From positions 189,560 through 253,559 of the forward strand of contig JAJDTM010000002.1 of assembly GCA_022827185.1 (NCBI GenBank): a DNA stretch of 64,000 bases, in the 5' to 3' direction. This DNA is from Candidatus Poribacteria bacterium (GTDB taxonomy: Bacteria > Poribacteria > WGA-4E > WGA-3G). The notes beneath the pieces are model-generated. The model did no database searches. It saw only the letters and a program-made list of their open reading frames with translations, and had not been told where the DNA came from. Made by a program: the position numbers and the translations under genes. Shown in pieces: positions 1-7,410 of the stretch. Every line of letters starts with the position of its first letter. Positions within the stretch are counted from its first letter, which is position 1.

Positions 1-572
1 TCATCGGCGTGGCAGTCTTTAAGATGGACATGTCCAATCCGATTTCGTAAATTTTCGCTTTCAAAGACCTGCATCGGATCGCTTCCCGCAGCGAGCATGT
101 GTCCTGTGTCAAACAGCAGCCAGAGACTCGGTGCTGCTGCCATGAGACGTTCCGCATCATCAACCGTCTCAAGCATCGTGCCGAGATGGGCATGGTGGAA
201 ACCTTTGATGTTGTGAGCGTCACAATACGCGAGGATGTCGTCTAATGTTCGGGCGGCATTCTCAAAATCGGCATCGCTTGGATCGGCACCGCCCCATTCA
301 CCTCGACGTAATGATGGAACTTCAGCGGCGTTATTGCCCAAAGTAATGTTGAAACGGACCCTGTCGAGTCCTGCTCCACCCGCGTTGACGATATGGAGTC
401 CGAGACTCCGCGCAAGCGTTGCCATCTCAACGAGTCCTTCTGCCCCTTCAAAAGGAACGCTTTCTACGCCTTCCCAACCGGCATCGGCAACTTCGCGCAA
501 CACTTTTTCTGGGTTCTCTTGCTGTTCTCCACCAAACTGAATGAGATGACATGCGAATTTTAATTTGCTCAT
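1..572 (-). CDS. Sugar phosphate isomerase/epimerase-like TIM barrel (partial)
   Basis: The reading frame starts at ATG 572-570, behind AAAGGAA, and runs off the left edge, so the C-terminus is missing. About 190 residues are visible. They look like a xylose-isomerase-like (AP endonuclease 2 superfamily) TIM barrel of the IolE or hydroxypyruvate isomerase type: an N-terminal strand with KFACHLIQF, an early metal-ligand strand GWEGVES, LFDTGHM near residue 160 and HVHLKDCHAD at the visible end. The Glu, Asp and His in those strands are the expected divalent-metal ligands. Such enzymes isomerise or epimerise sugars and inositol derivatives in the cytoplasm; the substrate cannot be read. The gene starts 13 nt after the upstream GNAT stop, so the two are probably cotranscribed. 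Confidence 0.8.
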   Translation of the reverse strand, partial: MSKLKFACHLIQFGGEQQENPEKVLREVADAGWEGVESVPFEGAEGLVEMATLARSLGLHIVNAGGAGLDRVRFNITLGNNAAEVPSLRRGEWGGADPSDADFENAARTLDDILAYCDAHNIKGFHHAHLGTMLETVDDAERLMAAAPSLWLLFDTGHMLAAGSDPMQVFESENLRNRIGHVHLKDCHAD

Positions 573-585
573 GAATGTATTCCTT

Positions 586-1278
586 TCAGAATTTTCTATT
601 ATTGAGTGCTGTTAAGGACAACTTCTGGTCAGGGTTTTGATATAACCACATTTCCATGTTCTTCTTAATATCTGACCACTTGCAGTCCATCATTGCATAC
701 CAAGCCGTATCCCTGTTTCGACCTTTGATGATCATGTGCTGCCTGAAGATACCTTCAAACTTAAAACCGAGCCGTAGTGCCGCTGATCGAGAACGTTCAT
801 TCAGAGAGTCGCATTTCCATTCGACACGGCGGTATTTTAACCTATCAAAAGCCTCACAGAGCATCAGATATACAGCTTCTGTGTTTACATTTGATCGCTG
901 AGAATCCGGTGAATACCAGATATGTCCGAGTTCCAGTCGTCGCATATCTGAAACGATGTTCAGGAAACTCACCATACCAACCCGCTGCTTTGATTCCAAA
1001 TGGTGGACGGTAAAGAAGAGTGGATCCTCTGATTTCGCTTTTTCCTCAAGCCACTTCTGCATGTTGTGTGCGCTATCGAAGGGACCGTAACTCATGTAGG
1101 TCCAGATTTGCTCCTTTATATCCGATCCGTGCGAGCCTTCATAAAGTTCCACAACATCGGTTTGCGGATTGACAGGTGATAATGTAATGAACTTACCCTC
1201 GTAACTCCCCCTTTGAGGTAGCTCGATATGATCAATAGGTTCTATGATATTTCCAACTGGAAGAGGCAGTTGGGTCAT
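586..1278 (-). CDS. GNAT family N-acetyltransferase (RimJ/RimL-like)
   Basis: A 230-residue protein with the layout of RimJ/RimL-type acetyltransferases: N-terminal KFITLSPVNP, a central VGMVSFLNI strand, ELGHIWYSP before the acetyl-CoA loop, and the C-terminal NERSRSAALRLGFKFEGIFR stretch that ends the GNAT fold. The usual Q/R-x-x-G-x-G/A pyrophosphate loop is altered to SQRSNVNTEA, so the acetyl-CoA contact is atypical. Some RimJ/RimL relatives without a clean loop are still enzymes, so this does not prove inactivity. The start at 1278 has AAAGGA seven bases upstream. The stop lies 13 nt before the TIM-barrel gene. Confidence 0.85.
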   Translation of the reverse strand: MTQLPLPVGNIIEPIDHIELPQRGSYEGKFITLSPVNPQTDVVELYEGSHGSDIKEQIWTYMSYGPFDSAHNMQKWLEEKAKSEDPLFFTVHHLESKQRVGMVSFLNIVSDMRRLELGHIWYSPDSQRSNVNTEAVYLMLCEAFDRLKYRRVEWKCDSLNERSRSAALRLGFKFEGIFRQHMIIKGRNRDTAWYAMMDCKWSDIKKNMEMWLYQNPDQKLSLTALNNRKF

Positions 1279-1358
1279 GGCAAGTCCTTTCGTGTTAGTT
1301 ATTGCGCGCTATCTGCTGACATTCAGGGTGCTGATCGTCTTAGTGCCTCATCGAATTT

Positions 1359-2072
1359 TTATGTGTGGTGAAGCTTTCTAAGTGCAGGATTTAAACGAAA
1401 TCCTTTTTCTCGTCTTTGCGCCAATTCTTTCCACGTAGCATCGCATTCAATAAAGTGTCTCAAAACATCTTTGGCATCACGAACAACTGGTGATCCATGA
1501 CCAAAGCACATGAGGTTGAACTCGAAATTTAACAGCATTCTGAGGGATACGCGCGCTTTGTCGAGATCCACCAGATATTCAGGCGCGTTAATTCCCACTT
1601 TTCCATCCGGAATGCCGCTGTCTTTTCTGCCACCGCTGAGGAGATCGCCAATTATCAGTGCACCTTTGTGACTTTTTAGGTAGAAACAGACTTCCTCACG
1701 ATGGCGGACATTCGGTACACGCACAACTTCCACAAGATCCCAAAGCACATCTCTGTCAGCGAAAGTATCATCAAAAGTAAATTCGACCTCATCTACCTGA
1801 TTTTCATGGACTAAAACTTGGCAGTCCCATTTTCGTTTGAATTCCCTCAAACTTCTCTCGTGATAGGCACAGGTTAGCATTAGATGTGTCGGACCGCCAA
1901 GTTTGTCAATCTGCTGAATCTCATCCGCCGACAGTGGGAGTGGATCTATCAATGCTCGGAGACTGTTGCTCTCGTCTTGCACTAAAAAACTATTCCAGTT
2001 GTATGCTTGATTCCGCGATGCACCGTGAACTTCCACCCAAGTAAACAGCTGCGGCATCAGTTTAGTCAACAT
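1359..2072 (-). CDS. Metallo-beta-lactamase-fold protein with degenerate metal motif
   Basis: 237 residues with the strand pattern of a metallo-beta-lactamase-fold hydrolase: an Asp-bearing ALIDPLPLS strand, THLMLTCAYHERS where the HxHxDH motif should be, LIIGDLLSGG (the bridging Asp) and CFGHGSPVV (the last His). In the motif position the sequence reads T-C-A-Y-H-E-R, so the four usual ligands are gone while the later Asp and His remain. It may be an inactive or differently metallated relative; the biochemical role is unknown. The start overlaps the 3' end of the LamG gene by 11 nt, which points to translational coupling in one operon (methyltransferase, LamG protein, this gene). Confidence 0.75.
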   Translation of the reverse strand: MLTKLMPQLFTWVEVHGASRNQAYNWNSFLVQDESNSLRALIDPLPLSADEIQQIDKLGGPTHLMLTCAYHERSLREFKRKWDCQVLVHENQVDEVEFTFDDTFADRDVLWDLVEVVRVPNVRHREEVCFYLKSHKGALIIGDLLSGGRKDSGIPDGKVGINAPEYLVDLDKARVSLRMLLNFEFNLMCFGHGSPVVRDAKDVLRHFIECDATWKELAQRREKGFRLNPALRKLHHT

Positions 2073-2832
2073 CTATATCTCTTTTGAGCAGCCCCCAAGT
2101 CGTCGCGGCTTTATCTAACGGCGATACGCTCAAGACCTGCTCCATATCTTGCTGAATTTCATCTTCAGTCAGGACACGGTTATAGATGACAAATTCATCA
2201 AGTTTCCCGCCATAGGGCCACGGACCGTCCAAGCGATTGCCGAACCAGTGGTCTGATTGAGAGACCGGAATTTCGCCTTGCACTTTATAGGTATTATCAA
2301 GTTTGCCGTTGATATAAAGCCGAAGTTCCTTGTCAAACTCGTAGACTGCAGCGACGTGCGACCATTTATCAGTCGGAATCTCGTTCTTTGCGCTGTTCCA
2401 TGTGCGTCCACCAGCACCGGGGCATCCCATCCACACTGACGGTTTACCTTGATGGATACTCAGATAATACGTGTGGGGTCCCGCCTGCCCGCGTACATTG
2501 CGATAATCGCCGACGCTGTCTGGGTATACCCATACCTCCATCGTCAAATTCTTGGTAATCGCCAGACTATCAGACGCTGGAGCCGCGACGACCCCTTTCT
2601 GAATCTGTTCATCAAAAAACACGCCCGAATTAATCTTCCCGTCTTTCTCCCATTTGGCATTGGCTTCAAGCGTGCCATGATTCTCTTTGCCGCTCAGGTC
2701 TTCGACCTCTTTTCCCTTTCCTGCATCAAACGAATAGTAAAGGACCATTGCGTCGTCCTCAATTGCTTCGTTTAGAAAAGGGAATATGAGAATGAATGCC
2801 GCGCTCAGAATGTAAGTAACTGTTCGCCTCAT
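2062..2832 (-). CDS. Secreted LamG/concanavalin-like lectin domain protein
   Basis: The chosen ATG at 2832 begins MRRTVTYILSAAFILIFPF, a signal peptide, and has GGAGG six bases upstream, inside the last codons of the methyltransferase. The mature part is one LamG-like jelly roll of about 200 residues: MVLYYSFDAGKGKEVEDLSG, NHGTLE, LTMEVWVYP, WSHVAAVY, LYINGKL, GKLDEFVIYNRVLTEDEI. These domains bind glycans or proteins outside the cell. The C-terminus ends TTWGLLKRDIDVD and shares a T-x-W-x-x-L-K tail with the two other LamG proteins of this window. The methyltransferase stop is one base before this ATG. Confidence 0.88.
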   Translation of the reverse strand: MRRTVTYILSAAFILIFPFLNEAIEDDAMVLYYSFDAGKGKEVEDLSGKENHGTLEANAKWEKDGKINSGVFFDEQIQKGVVAAPASDSLAITKNLTMEVWVYPDSVGDYRNVRGQAGPHTYYLSIHQGKPSVWMGCPGAGGRTWNSAKNEIPTDKWSHVAAVYEFDKELRLYINGKLDNTYKVQGEIPVSQSDHWFGNRLDGPWPYGGKLDEFVIYNRVLTEDEIQQDMEQVLSVSPLDKAATTWGLLKRDIDVD

Positions 2833-2833
2833 A

Positions 2834-3448
2834 TCAAACCTCCATTTTACGGACAATAAAAGAATTAAATATCTTACCTTCACGAGGCTCTAATCGCCGG
2901 TAATACTCCAATCTAAATGCTCGTTGTAAAACTTCAAGAAGAGCCTCTACCTTCCAGAAAGAGAAAAACCGTTTCGGCTCATATTGGTCGTGTTCCCAGA
3001 TACCCTCAAAATCTTGGTCTTCCCATAGACCGAGGTACATTAAGCCGTTTTCATTGAGCCGTTCTGAGATTAAACGCAAAACTTGATCAATATCCCGCTT
3101 CGGTATGTGCAGGAGACAATTCATGGTATACACGGCATCAAAACACTCGTTGATCCCGCCGAGATCGTAGCAATCTAAGACTTGTGCAGGAACCCCTTTT
3201 TCAGCAGTAAGTTTCACCATCGCTGGTGTATTGTCCACTGCCAATACTCGGAGTCCTTGGGATTGAAAAAATTGGGCATCCTGACCGGGACCACACCCGA
3301 TTTCAAGGAGCGTCTCCCGTCCCTCAACTTTCAAGAATTTTAGGAACTCTGATCGCTCTTGGACCTTGAATTCGGCAGGAGCGTGCGATGCTCTTTCATG
3401 GGCGTACTTTTCGTACGTCTTAACAAGTGTATCAGTGAATTGCATCAT
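2834..3448 (-). CDS. Class I SAM-dependent methyltransferase
   Basis: 204 residues with the Rossmann-type methyltransferase core: motif I LLEIGCGPGQDAQFF (SAM-binding glycine loop), motif II LRVLAVDNTPAMV (acidic residue for the ribose), FDAVYTMNCLLHIP as motif IV and a later LMYLGLWED strand. The substrate cannot be deduced; the fold is that of Methyltransf_11/25 small-molecule enzymes. Its last codons carry the ribosome binding site of the secreted LamG gene, and its TGA lies one base before that gene's ATG, so translation is probably coupled. Start ATG 3448 is followed at once by a second ATG. Confidence 0.88.
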   Translation of the reverse strand: MMQFTDTLVKTYEKYAHERASHAPAEFKVQERSEFLKFLKVEGRETLLEIGCGPGQDAQFFQSQGLRVLAVDNTPAMVKLTAEKGVPAQVLDCYDLGGINECFDAVYTMNCLLHIPKRDIDQVLRLISERLNENGLMYLGLWEDQDFEGIWEHDQYEPKRFFSFWKVEALLEVLQRAFRLEYYRRLEPREGKIFNSFIVRKMEV

Positions 3449-3502
3449 GTTGACAAACTCCCATATCGTATTCCAACTGACACTTCGACGATCAAGCCGA
3501 TG

Positions 3503-3874
3503 TCAACGATCAATAGGTAGCGGAGCGTCAATGTCGATTTTGTAGATTTTCCGTCGTGCGACGCACGGAATAGGCGGCACGATGGGGCGCACATTTGACA
3601 ACTCCCAACAGATATAGTCAGGGATCCACGCTACGCCTTGCGATTCGGCTTCTTCACGCGTCCATTCGTGAACGCCGGTAATGTCAACAACAGCGCGTGC
3701 CAGCCCATTCGGGTCTTCCTGTCCTTCCTCGGTCAAGTAAATCTCGTTCTCCACAAGCACGAGGTCAAGAAATGGAACCTCCGGCGGCAGCCAACGTCGG
3801 ATTTCGACAACCTTTTTCCCGGCAATAATGCGCTGCACGGATGGTGACACTATGGATAATGCATTAACTATCAC
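3503..3874 (-). CDS. ASCH/PUA-like domain protein
   Basis: The conserved part reads NALSIVSPSVQRIIAGKK, VEIRRWLPPE, LDLVLVENE, GLARAVVDITGVHEWT and PDYICWELSNVRPI. This is the pattern of an ASCH/PUA-like beta-barrel, where an early K-K-V-E-I-R strand and a later W-E-L-S-N turn are typical. Such domains bind RNA or modified nucleotides; the ligand is not predictable here. I place the start at GTG 3874, seven bases past the stop of the monooxygenase-like gene, because the upstream ATG at 3955 would give residues that merely re-read that gene in another frame. No strong Shine-Dalgarno supports the GTG, so the start is uncertain. No signal peptide, so cytoplasmic. Confidence 0.65.
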   Translation of the reverse strand: MIVNALSIVSPSVQRIIAGKKVVEIRRWLPPEVPFLDLVLVENEIYLTEEGQEDPNGLARAVVDITGVHEWTREEAESQGVAWIPDYICWELSNVRPIVPPIPCVARRKIYKIDIDAPLPIDR

Positions 3875-3881
3875 AATTGAC

Positions 3882-4202
3882 TTATTGCCAAGCGTCGTCT
3901 GGTGGGTAAATGTTGGAGCTCCCGCCGCCTGCGCCTTTAAAGTCGCTCTCAGCAAACCAGTCTTTGACGGTATCCCGCCACTTGATGAAGTGTGGGGCTT
4001 TCAGATGCTCTTGGAACGCCTCTTCGTCTGTATAAACTTCATAAAGCCAGATACGATTCGGATCGGCACCGTCCTGAATTATATCAAATCTCAGACAGCC
4101 GGGTTCATCCGCGACAGAGCCTTTTGCGTCGTCTATCATGGCTTCGATGAATGCTTCTCTATGACCTTCTTTAATCTGAATTGGGGCAATAATAACAAAC
4201 AT
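3882..4202 (-). CDS. Antibiotic biosynthesis monooxygenase (ABM/YgiN-like) domain protein
   Basis: 106 residues, the normal size for a single ABM ferredoxin-like dimer. Recognisable features are FVIIAPIQIKEGHREAF at the N-terminus, EPGCLRFDIIQDGADPNRIWLYEVY in the middle and EEAFQEHLKAPHF, the family's E-x-x-x-x-H-x-x-x-x-H-F segment. Members act as quinol monooxygenases, haem-degrading enzymes or simple dimeric binding proteins, and this sequence does not separate these. AAAAAAGGAG precedes the ATG at the right distance. A promoter-like TTGACA-N17-TAGGCT lies about 50 bases upstream (4250-4278). The ASCH-like gene follows after seven bases and is likely cotranscribed. Confidence 0.88.
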   Translation of the reverse strand: MFVIIAPIQIKEGHREAFIEAMIDDAKGSVADEPGCLRFDIIQDGADPNRIWLYEVYTDEEAFQEHLKAPHFIKWRDTVKDWFAESDFKGAGGGSSNIYPPDDAWQ

Positions 4203-4249
4203 AATGTTCTCCTTTTTTAAACATTAGGGACTGATCCTTTTAATGCTGC

Positions 4250-4278
4250 AGCCTATCATAACGTGGGGTAATTGTCAA
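4250..4278 (-). promoter_or_regulatory. Promoter for the ABM-like gene
   Basis: On the minus strand TTGACA is followed by 17 bases and TAGGCT, about 50 bases before the ABM start. The 29-bp block matches the one at 12412-12440 at about 23 positions, including much of the spacer (TTATGATAGG next to the -10). Confidence 0.55.
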
Positions 4279-4333
4279 ATTCAAAATTGGAATCGGGTGT
4301 AAATATTTGTCAAAAGATTCTATATAGATGCCG

Positions 4334-4417
4334 CCCCTACGGGGCTAATGATTGTTTATTCACATTTCTACACAGATGCTGAAGAAACACCCAAGCAAAA
4401 ACCCCCTACGGGGCTAA
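4334..4417. repeat. Pair of CCCCTACGGGGCTAA repeats
   Basis: Two identical 15-bp copies at 4334-4348 and 4403-4417 in direct orientation, each with a 4-bp CCCC/GGGG stem. No gene overlaps them. Confidence 0.6.
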
Positions 4418-4555
4418 GTTGTCAGCGGATAAATGCGTTTTTTGTTGTTAATAAACAACTCATAAACACGTCGGATTCGGACAGGTTGGGGTTACAAACC
4501 CTACCTACAAAAAAACAAATGCTTAATGACAAAACTCTAAACACCCATTGGAATC

Positions 4556-5632
4556 TCAGACAGAGGCGACTGTTAACGCCTTTAATTTATCTTCATCCAA
4601 TTCGACACCGAGTCCGGGTGCTTCTGGCGGATAGAGATGGCTGGCTTCTGCTCGGATGCGCGCCTTCGCCGGTGATGCCGTGTAGAGCACGGGCCCCATC
4701 GGGTCGCACGGTAGGGTAAGGTTCGGCATTGAAACACCAACGTGGATTTGCGCCGCTGTCCCAAGCGTCGATTCCTGATCCGTGCCAATCAGACATTCGA
4801 GTCCGGCTGCCTCTGCCAATGCAAACAGACGACGGATATGGGTCGGCCCCCCTGCGACACACGCTACATTGAAGACAGTACAAGCACGGCGTTCGGCTGC
4901 TTCATATCCATACTCCAAATTACCGACGTGCAGACTCACAGGCAAATCCATACGTTTGGTGAACTCCGTACACACCTGTAGGTCTCGTGAGGGTTGCTCA
5001 AAATGATAGGGTGCGTGATGGCGCAGGACATCGGCGTAACGCAGTGCTGTCTCCCAGTCATTGAATCGACCGGAGCAGTCGAGTTGTTTGAGTTTAATCT
5101 GATCGCCAAATCTGGACTTCATCTCAGTTAGGAACCTGTTATCCAAGGTACTGTCGCCGGATATATAATAACGGAAGAGATGGTGTCCGAGGTCTATCAA
5201 CCGTTGCAGATAACCGGCGGTTTTCTCAAAGTCCTCCCGGACCTGCCATCCAAAGATTGGATAGCAGCAATAGACGCTGTCGCGCATCTTACCGCCGAGC
5301 ATCTGGTAAGCCGGTACACCTTGGACTTTGCCGTTCAGGTCGTAAAGTGCGAGGTCAATAGCAGAAGCGAGGTGTGGATTGCTAACCGTGCTATTGAAAT
5401 TCTGTGCTCTCAGGAACTCGTTAATCTCTGTGATACGGGTCGCATCACGTCCGATGAGCAAATCGTTGTAGCGTTTGGTTATTGTGCCTAAATCGTCCGC
5501 CTTGCTGTCCGAGGCTTCGCCTAACCCGATGGGACCATTGTCTACATGGACTTTGACGATAACATGTCCCGATATGTGCCCATAATAACGCGGTGTCTCA
5601 ATCTGGAATGCTTCAACTTTTGTGATCTTCAT
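4556..5632 (-). CDS. Mandelate racemase/muconate lactonizing enzyme family protein lacking catalytic lysines
   Basis: 358 residues, full length for the enolase superfamily: an N-terminal capping domain (MKITKVEAFQIETPRYYG, GLGEASDS) and a TIM barrel. Two metal-ligand strands are visible, KLKQLDCSGRF (Asp) and YHFEQPSRD (Glu). The KxK of the second barrel strand is replaced by R-Y-Y in LFRYYISG, the third ligand strand reads PVSLHVGN instead of carrying an acidic residue, and the strand-7 His is absent from CLIGTDQEST. It is therefore either a divergent enzyme or a non-canonical member; no reaction can be assigned. The ATG overlaps the TGA of the upstream methyltransferase by four bases (ATGA), so the two are translationally coupled. 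Confidence 0.82.
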   Translation of the reverse strand: MKITKVEAFQIETPRYYGHISGHVIVKVHVDNGPIGLGEASDSKADDLGTITKRYNDLLIGRDATRITEINEFLRAQNFNSTVSNPHLASAIDLALYDLNGKVQGVPAYQMLGGKMRDSVYCCYPIFGWQVREDFEKTAGYLQRLIDLGHHLFRYYISGDSTLDNRFLTEMKSRFGDQIKLKQLDCSGRFNDWETALRYADVLRHHAPYHFEQPSRDLQVCTEFTKRMDLPVSLHVGNLEYGYEAAERRACTVFNVACVAGGPTHIRRLFALAEAAGLECLIGTDQESTLGTAAQIHVGVSMPNLTLPCDPMGPVLYTASPAKARIRAEASHLYPPEAPGLGVELDEDKLKALTVASV

Positions 5633-6387
5633 TTTGTCTCCCGAAGGTCAAGAACGGCTTCGTAGTGTTTGGTTACCTGACCGTCGTACTTCGTCTCAAT
5701 GAGATTGACGATCCCTTCAAACAGCCGATCTCTATTCTCGTCCGACAATGCGATGTGCCCCGAATAGGTCCGGAGGAGTTTGATGTATTGCTCGGATGAA
5801 TATGTTTCTGTCCATGGGTATACGCGTTTAATTGGATTTTCAAAGGCTTCCACGCCGGGTATATCCGTGGCGTGCGTAGGAGGACGATCAACGGTCAGTG
5901 GAAGGTAGTATTTATCGTAAAGACTCTGGCTTTCCGCAAAGAATCCTTCCTCTTTCCTGACATGCTGGTTGGAGAAAACGGCAAGAAAACCGTTTGATTT
6001 AAGCACCTCGGATGCCTTCAAGTATCTTACTTTTGGGTCTACCCAATGAAAAGCAGTGGCAGAGATAATCAGGTCAAACTCTCGGTCTGATTCCCATTTC
6101 TCAAATCCTTGCTCAAGAAAAGAAACATTTGGGAACGTCTTCAATTTCTCCTTCGCAACGGCGATCAGGTCGGCACCTATGTCCAGACAGATCAATTCGT
6201 ATCCACGTTCTGCAAAGGATTGGGTTGCTTTGCCAGTGCCACAGCCGACTTCGAGGATTCTGCTGTGATCGTTAATCCCAGAGAGTTCCACGATATCCTG
6301 TATCAGTTCTTCAGGGTAGCCGGGTCGGACATCCTCATAAAGTGCTGCAGCGGTATTGAAAGTGGTCTTGAGTTTGGTCCTGGGCAT
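5629..6387 (-). CDS. Class I SAM-dependent methyltransferase (trans-aconitate methyltransferase-like)
   Basis: 252 residues. The N-terminal AAALYEDVRPGYPEELIQDI segment is typical of Methyltransf_11/25 enzymes related to trans-aconitate methyltransferase. Motif I is ILEVGCGTGKATQSFAERG, motif II ELICLDIGADLI, and motif IV/post-IV is FDLIISATAFHWVDP, where the HW pair is a hallmark of that group. The C-terminal half (RVYPWTETYSSEQYIKLLRTYSGH) matches the same family's helical cap. The substrate is probably a small carboxylate, but this is an inference. It ends overlapping the MLE-like gene by four bases. Confidence 0.87.
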   Translation of the reverse strand: MPRTKLKTTFNTAAALYEDVRPGYPEELIQDIVELSGINDHSRILEVGCGTGKATQSFAERGYELICLDIGADLIAVAKEKLKTFPNVSFLEQGFEKWESDREFDLIISATAFHWVDPKVRYLKASEVLKSNGFLAVFSNQHVRKEEGFFAESQSLYDKYYLPLTVDRPPTHATDIPGVEAFENPIKRVYPWTETYSSEQYIKLLRTYSGHIALSDENRDRLFEGIVNLIETKYDGQVTKHYEAVLDLRETK

Positions 6388-6441
6388 AATAGATTTTAGA
6401 ATTACTTGGACAACCCCCTAAAGAATCAGAATCAACGGTAT

Positions 6442-6555
6442 GAATGCCTTATGGGCATTCCCCGCCCCTTATCAGGGGGACTTTAAGGCGTAAGCCGCAA
6501 TATATAACCAACCCCCTAAATCCCCCTTATCAGGGGGACTTTGAGTAAGCCGCAA
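6442..6555. repeat. GC-rich palindromic intergenic repeats
   Basis: Between the PhyH stop and the methyltransferase start lie two copies of CCCCTTATCAGGGGGACTTT (6465-6484 and 6523-6542). Each contains a CCCCT/AGGGG hairpin with a TATC loop and each is followed by GTAAGCCGCAA (6490-6500 and 6545-6555). AACCCCCTAAA also occurs twice. A separate GAATGCC/GGCATTC hairpin sits at 6442-6460. This looks like a dispersed REP-type element; no protein is encoded here. Confidence 0.6.
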
Positions 6556-6618
6556 TCGGGGTTGAAAACCCCTGCTACGTTGGACGGGGCCTAACACATA
6601 TCGGCTGTAAGCCCTCGT

Positions 6619-7386
6619 CTACGCCAACTTGCCGCGTAGCAGCGGGTTGTCTTTCATCACTTCGCCATCGCGATTCCGCGTACCGGATGGCATGTAATGG
6701 ATCGCCATCGCCCGACGGTCTCGGGGTGATCGATTCGGATTCGTTTGATGGAGTGTCATACAGTGATGTACCATCACGCATCCGGCTTTAACTGGCACGG
6801 GGACAGCACGATCCACATCAGCATCCACCTCCAACAACGCTGGCAACTTACCTTTCTCTGACTCGGCACGTCCGTGCGATGCCAATCCTTCCAGATAACT
6901 GCCGGGGATAACGTTCATACAACCGTTCTCCTCGTCGGCATCATCGAGTGCTAACCAGATACTCACAAGATTGGGCGGGACACACTGCCAGTACGCATTG
7001 TCCTGATGCCAATACACTTCACCACCGTGATAAGCGGGTTTATAGAGTGCCTGATCGTGAAACAGCTGGATATCGGATCCGATTAAACTCTCGACGATAT
7101 CTAACAGCGGTTCGTGGTAGAGTAACTTCCGATATTCCTCATCAAGCCGCCACATCTCCATAATCTGTAACATTTCTTCTTCACGATCCGCGTCTTCATC
7201 GCTTTCCGATTCTCCGACGACTGCGAGGTTCCGCAACCCTTCACCGATGGTGCCGCGTCTCTGTGAAAATTGGGCATCGTAATGCTCGCGTAGCACGGTA
7301 AGGTGTTCGTCATCAATGACGCGTCCATCGATTTTGAGATAGCCTACGCGCTTGAATTGCTCGACCTCTCGAGGCATAAGTTTCAT
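6619..7386 (-). CDS. Phytanoyl-CoA dioxygenase (PhyH) family protein
   Basis: 255 residues, the usual size for a bacterial PhyH-type Fe(II)/2-oxoglutarate oxygenase. The N-terminus FKRVGYLKIDGRVIDDEHL matches the family's entry helix. YWHQDNAYW supplies the first His and Asp of the facial triad, VSIWLALDDADEENGCMNVIPGSY is the conserved core, HHCMTLHQTNPNRSPRDRRA gives the distal His with the Arg that binds 2-oxoglutarate, and AIHYMPSG closes the fold. All iron ligands are present, so it should be active; the substrate is unknown. It ends the series of zinc-ribbon membrane genes, 24 bases downstream. Confidence 0.9.
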   Translation of the reverse strand: MKLMPREVEQFKRVGYLKIDGRVIDDEHLTVLREHYDAQFSQRRGTIGEGLRNLAVVGESESDEDADREEEMLQIMEMWRLDEEYRKLLYHEPLLDIVESLIGSDIQLFHDQALYKPAYHGGEVYWHQDNAYWQCVPPNLVSIWLALDDADEENGCMNVIPGSYLEGLASHGRAESEKGKLPALLEVDADVDRAVPVPVKAGCVMVHHCMTLHQTNPNRSPRDRRAMAIHYMPSGTRNRDGEVMKDNPLLRGKLA

Positions 7387-7410
7387 AACACAGCTCCTTA
7401 TAGTAGATTT

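Larger units (their letters stand above)
4203..4555. other. Intergenic region with promoter and two short palindromic repeats
   Basis: No credible gene. The left part holds the promoter of the ABM-like gene (4250-4278). Two copies of CCCCTACGGGGCTAA lie at 4334-4348 and 4403-4417. Each can fold into a CCCC/GGGG hairpin and they look like members of a dispersed palindromic repeat family. The rest to 4555 is AT-rich and shows nothing I can name. Confidence 0.6.

Noticed and set aside
3875..3955. ATG start at 3955 for the ASCH-like gene
   Set aside because: It would re-read the end of the ABM gene in another frame; homology-like residues begin only after 3874.
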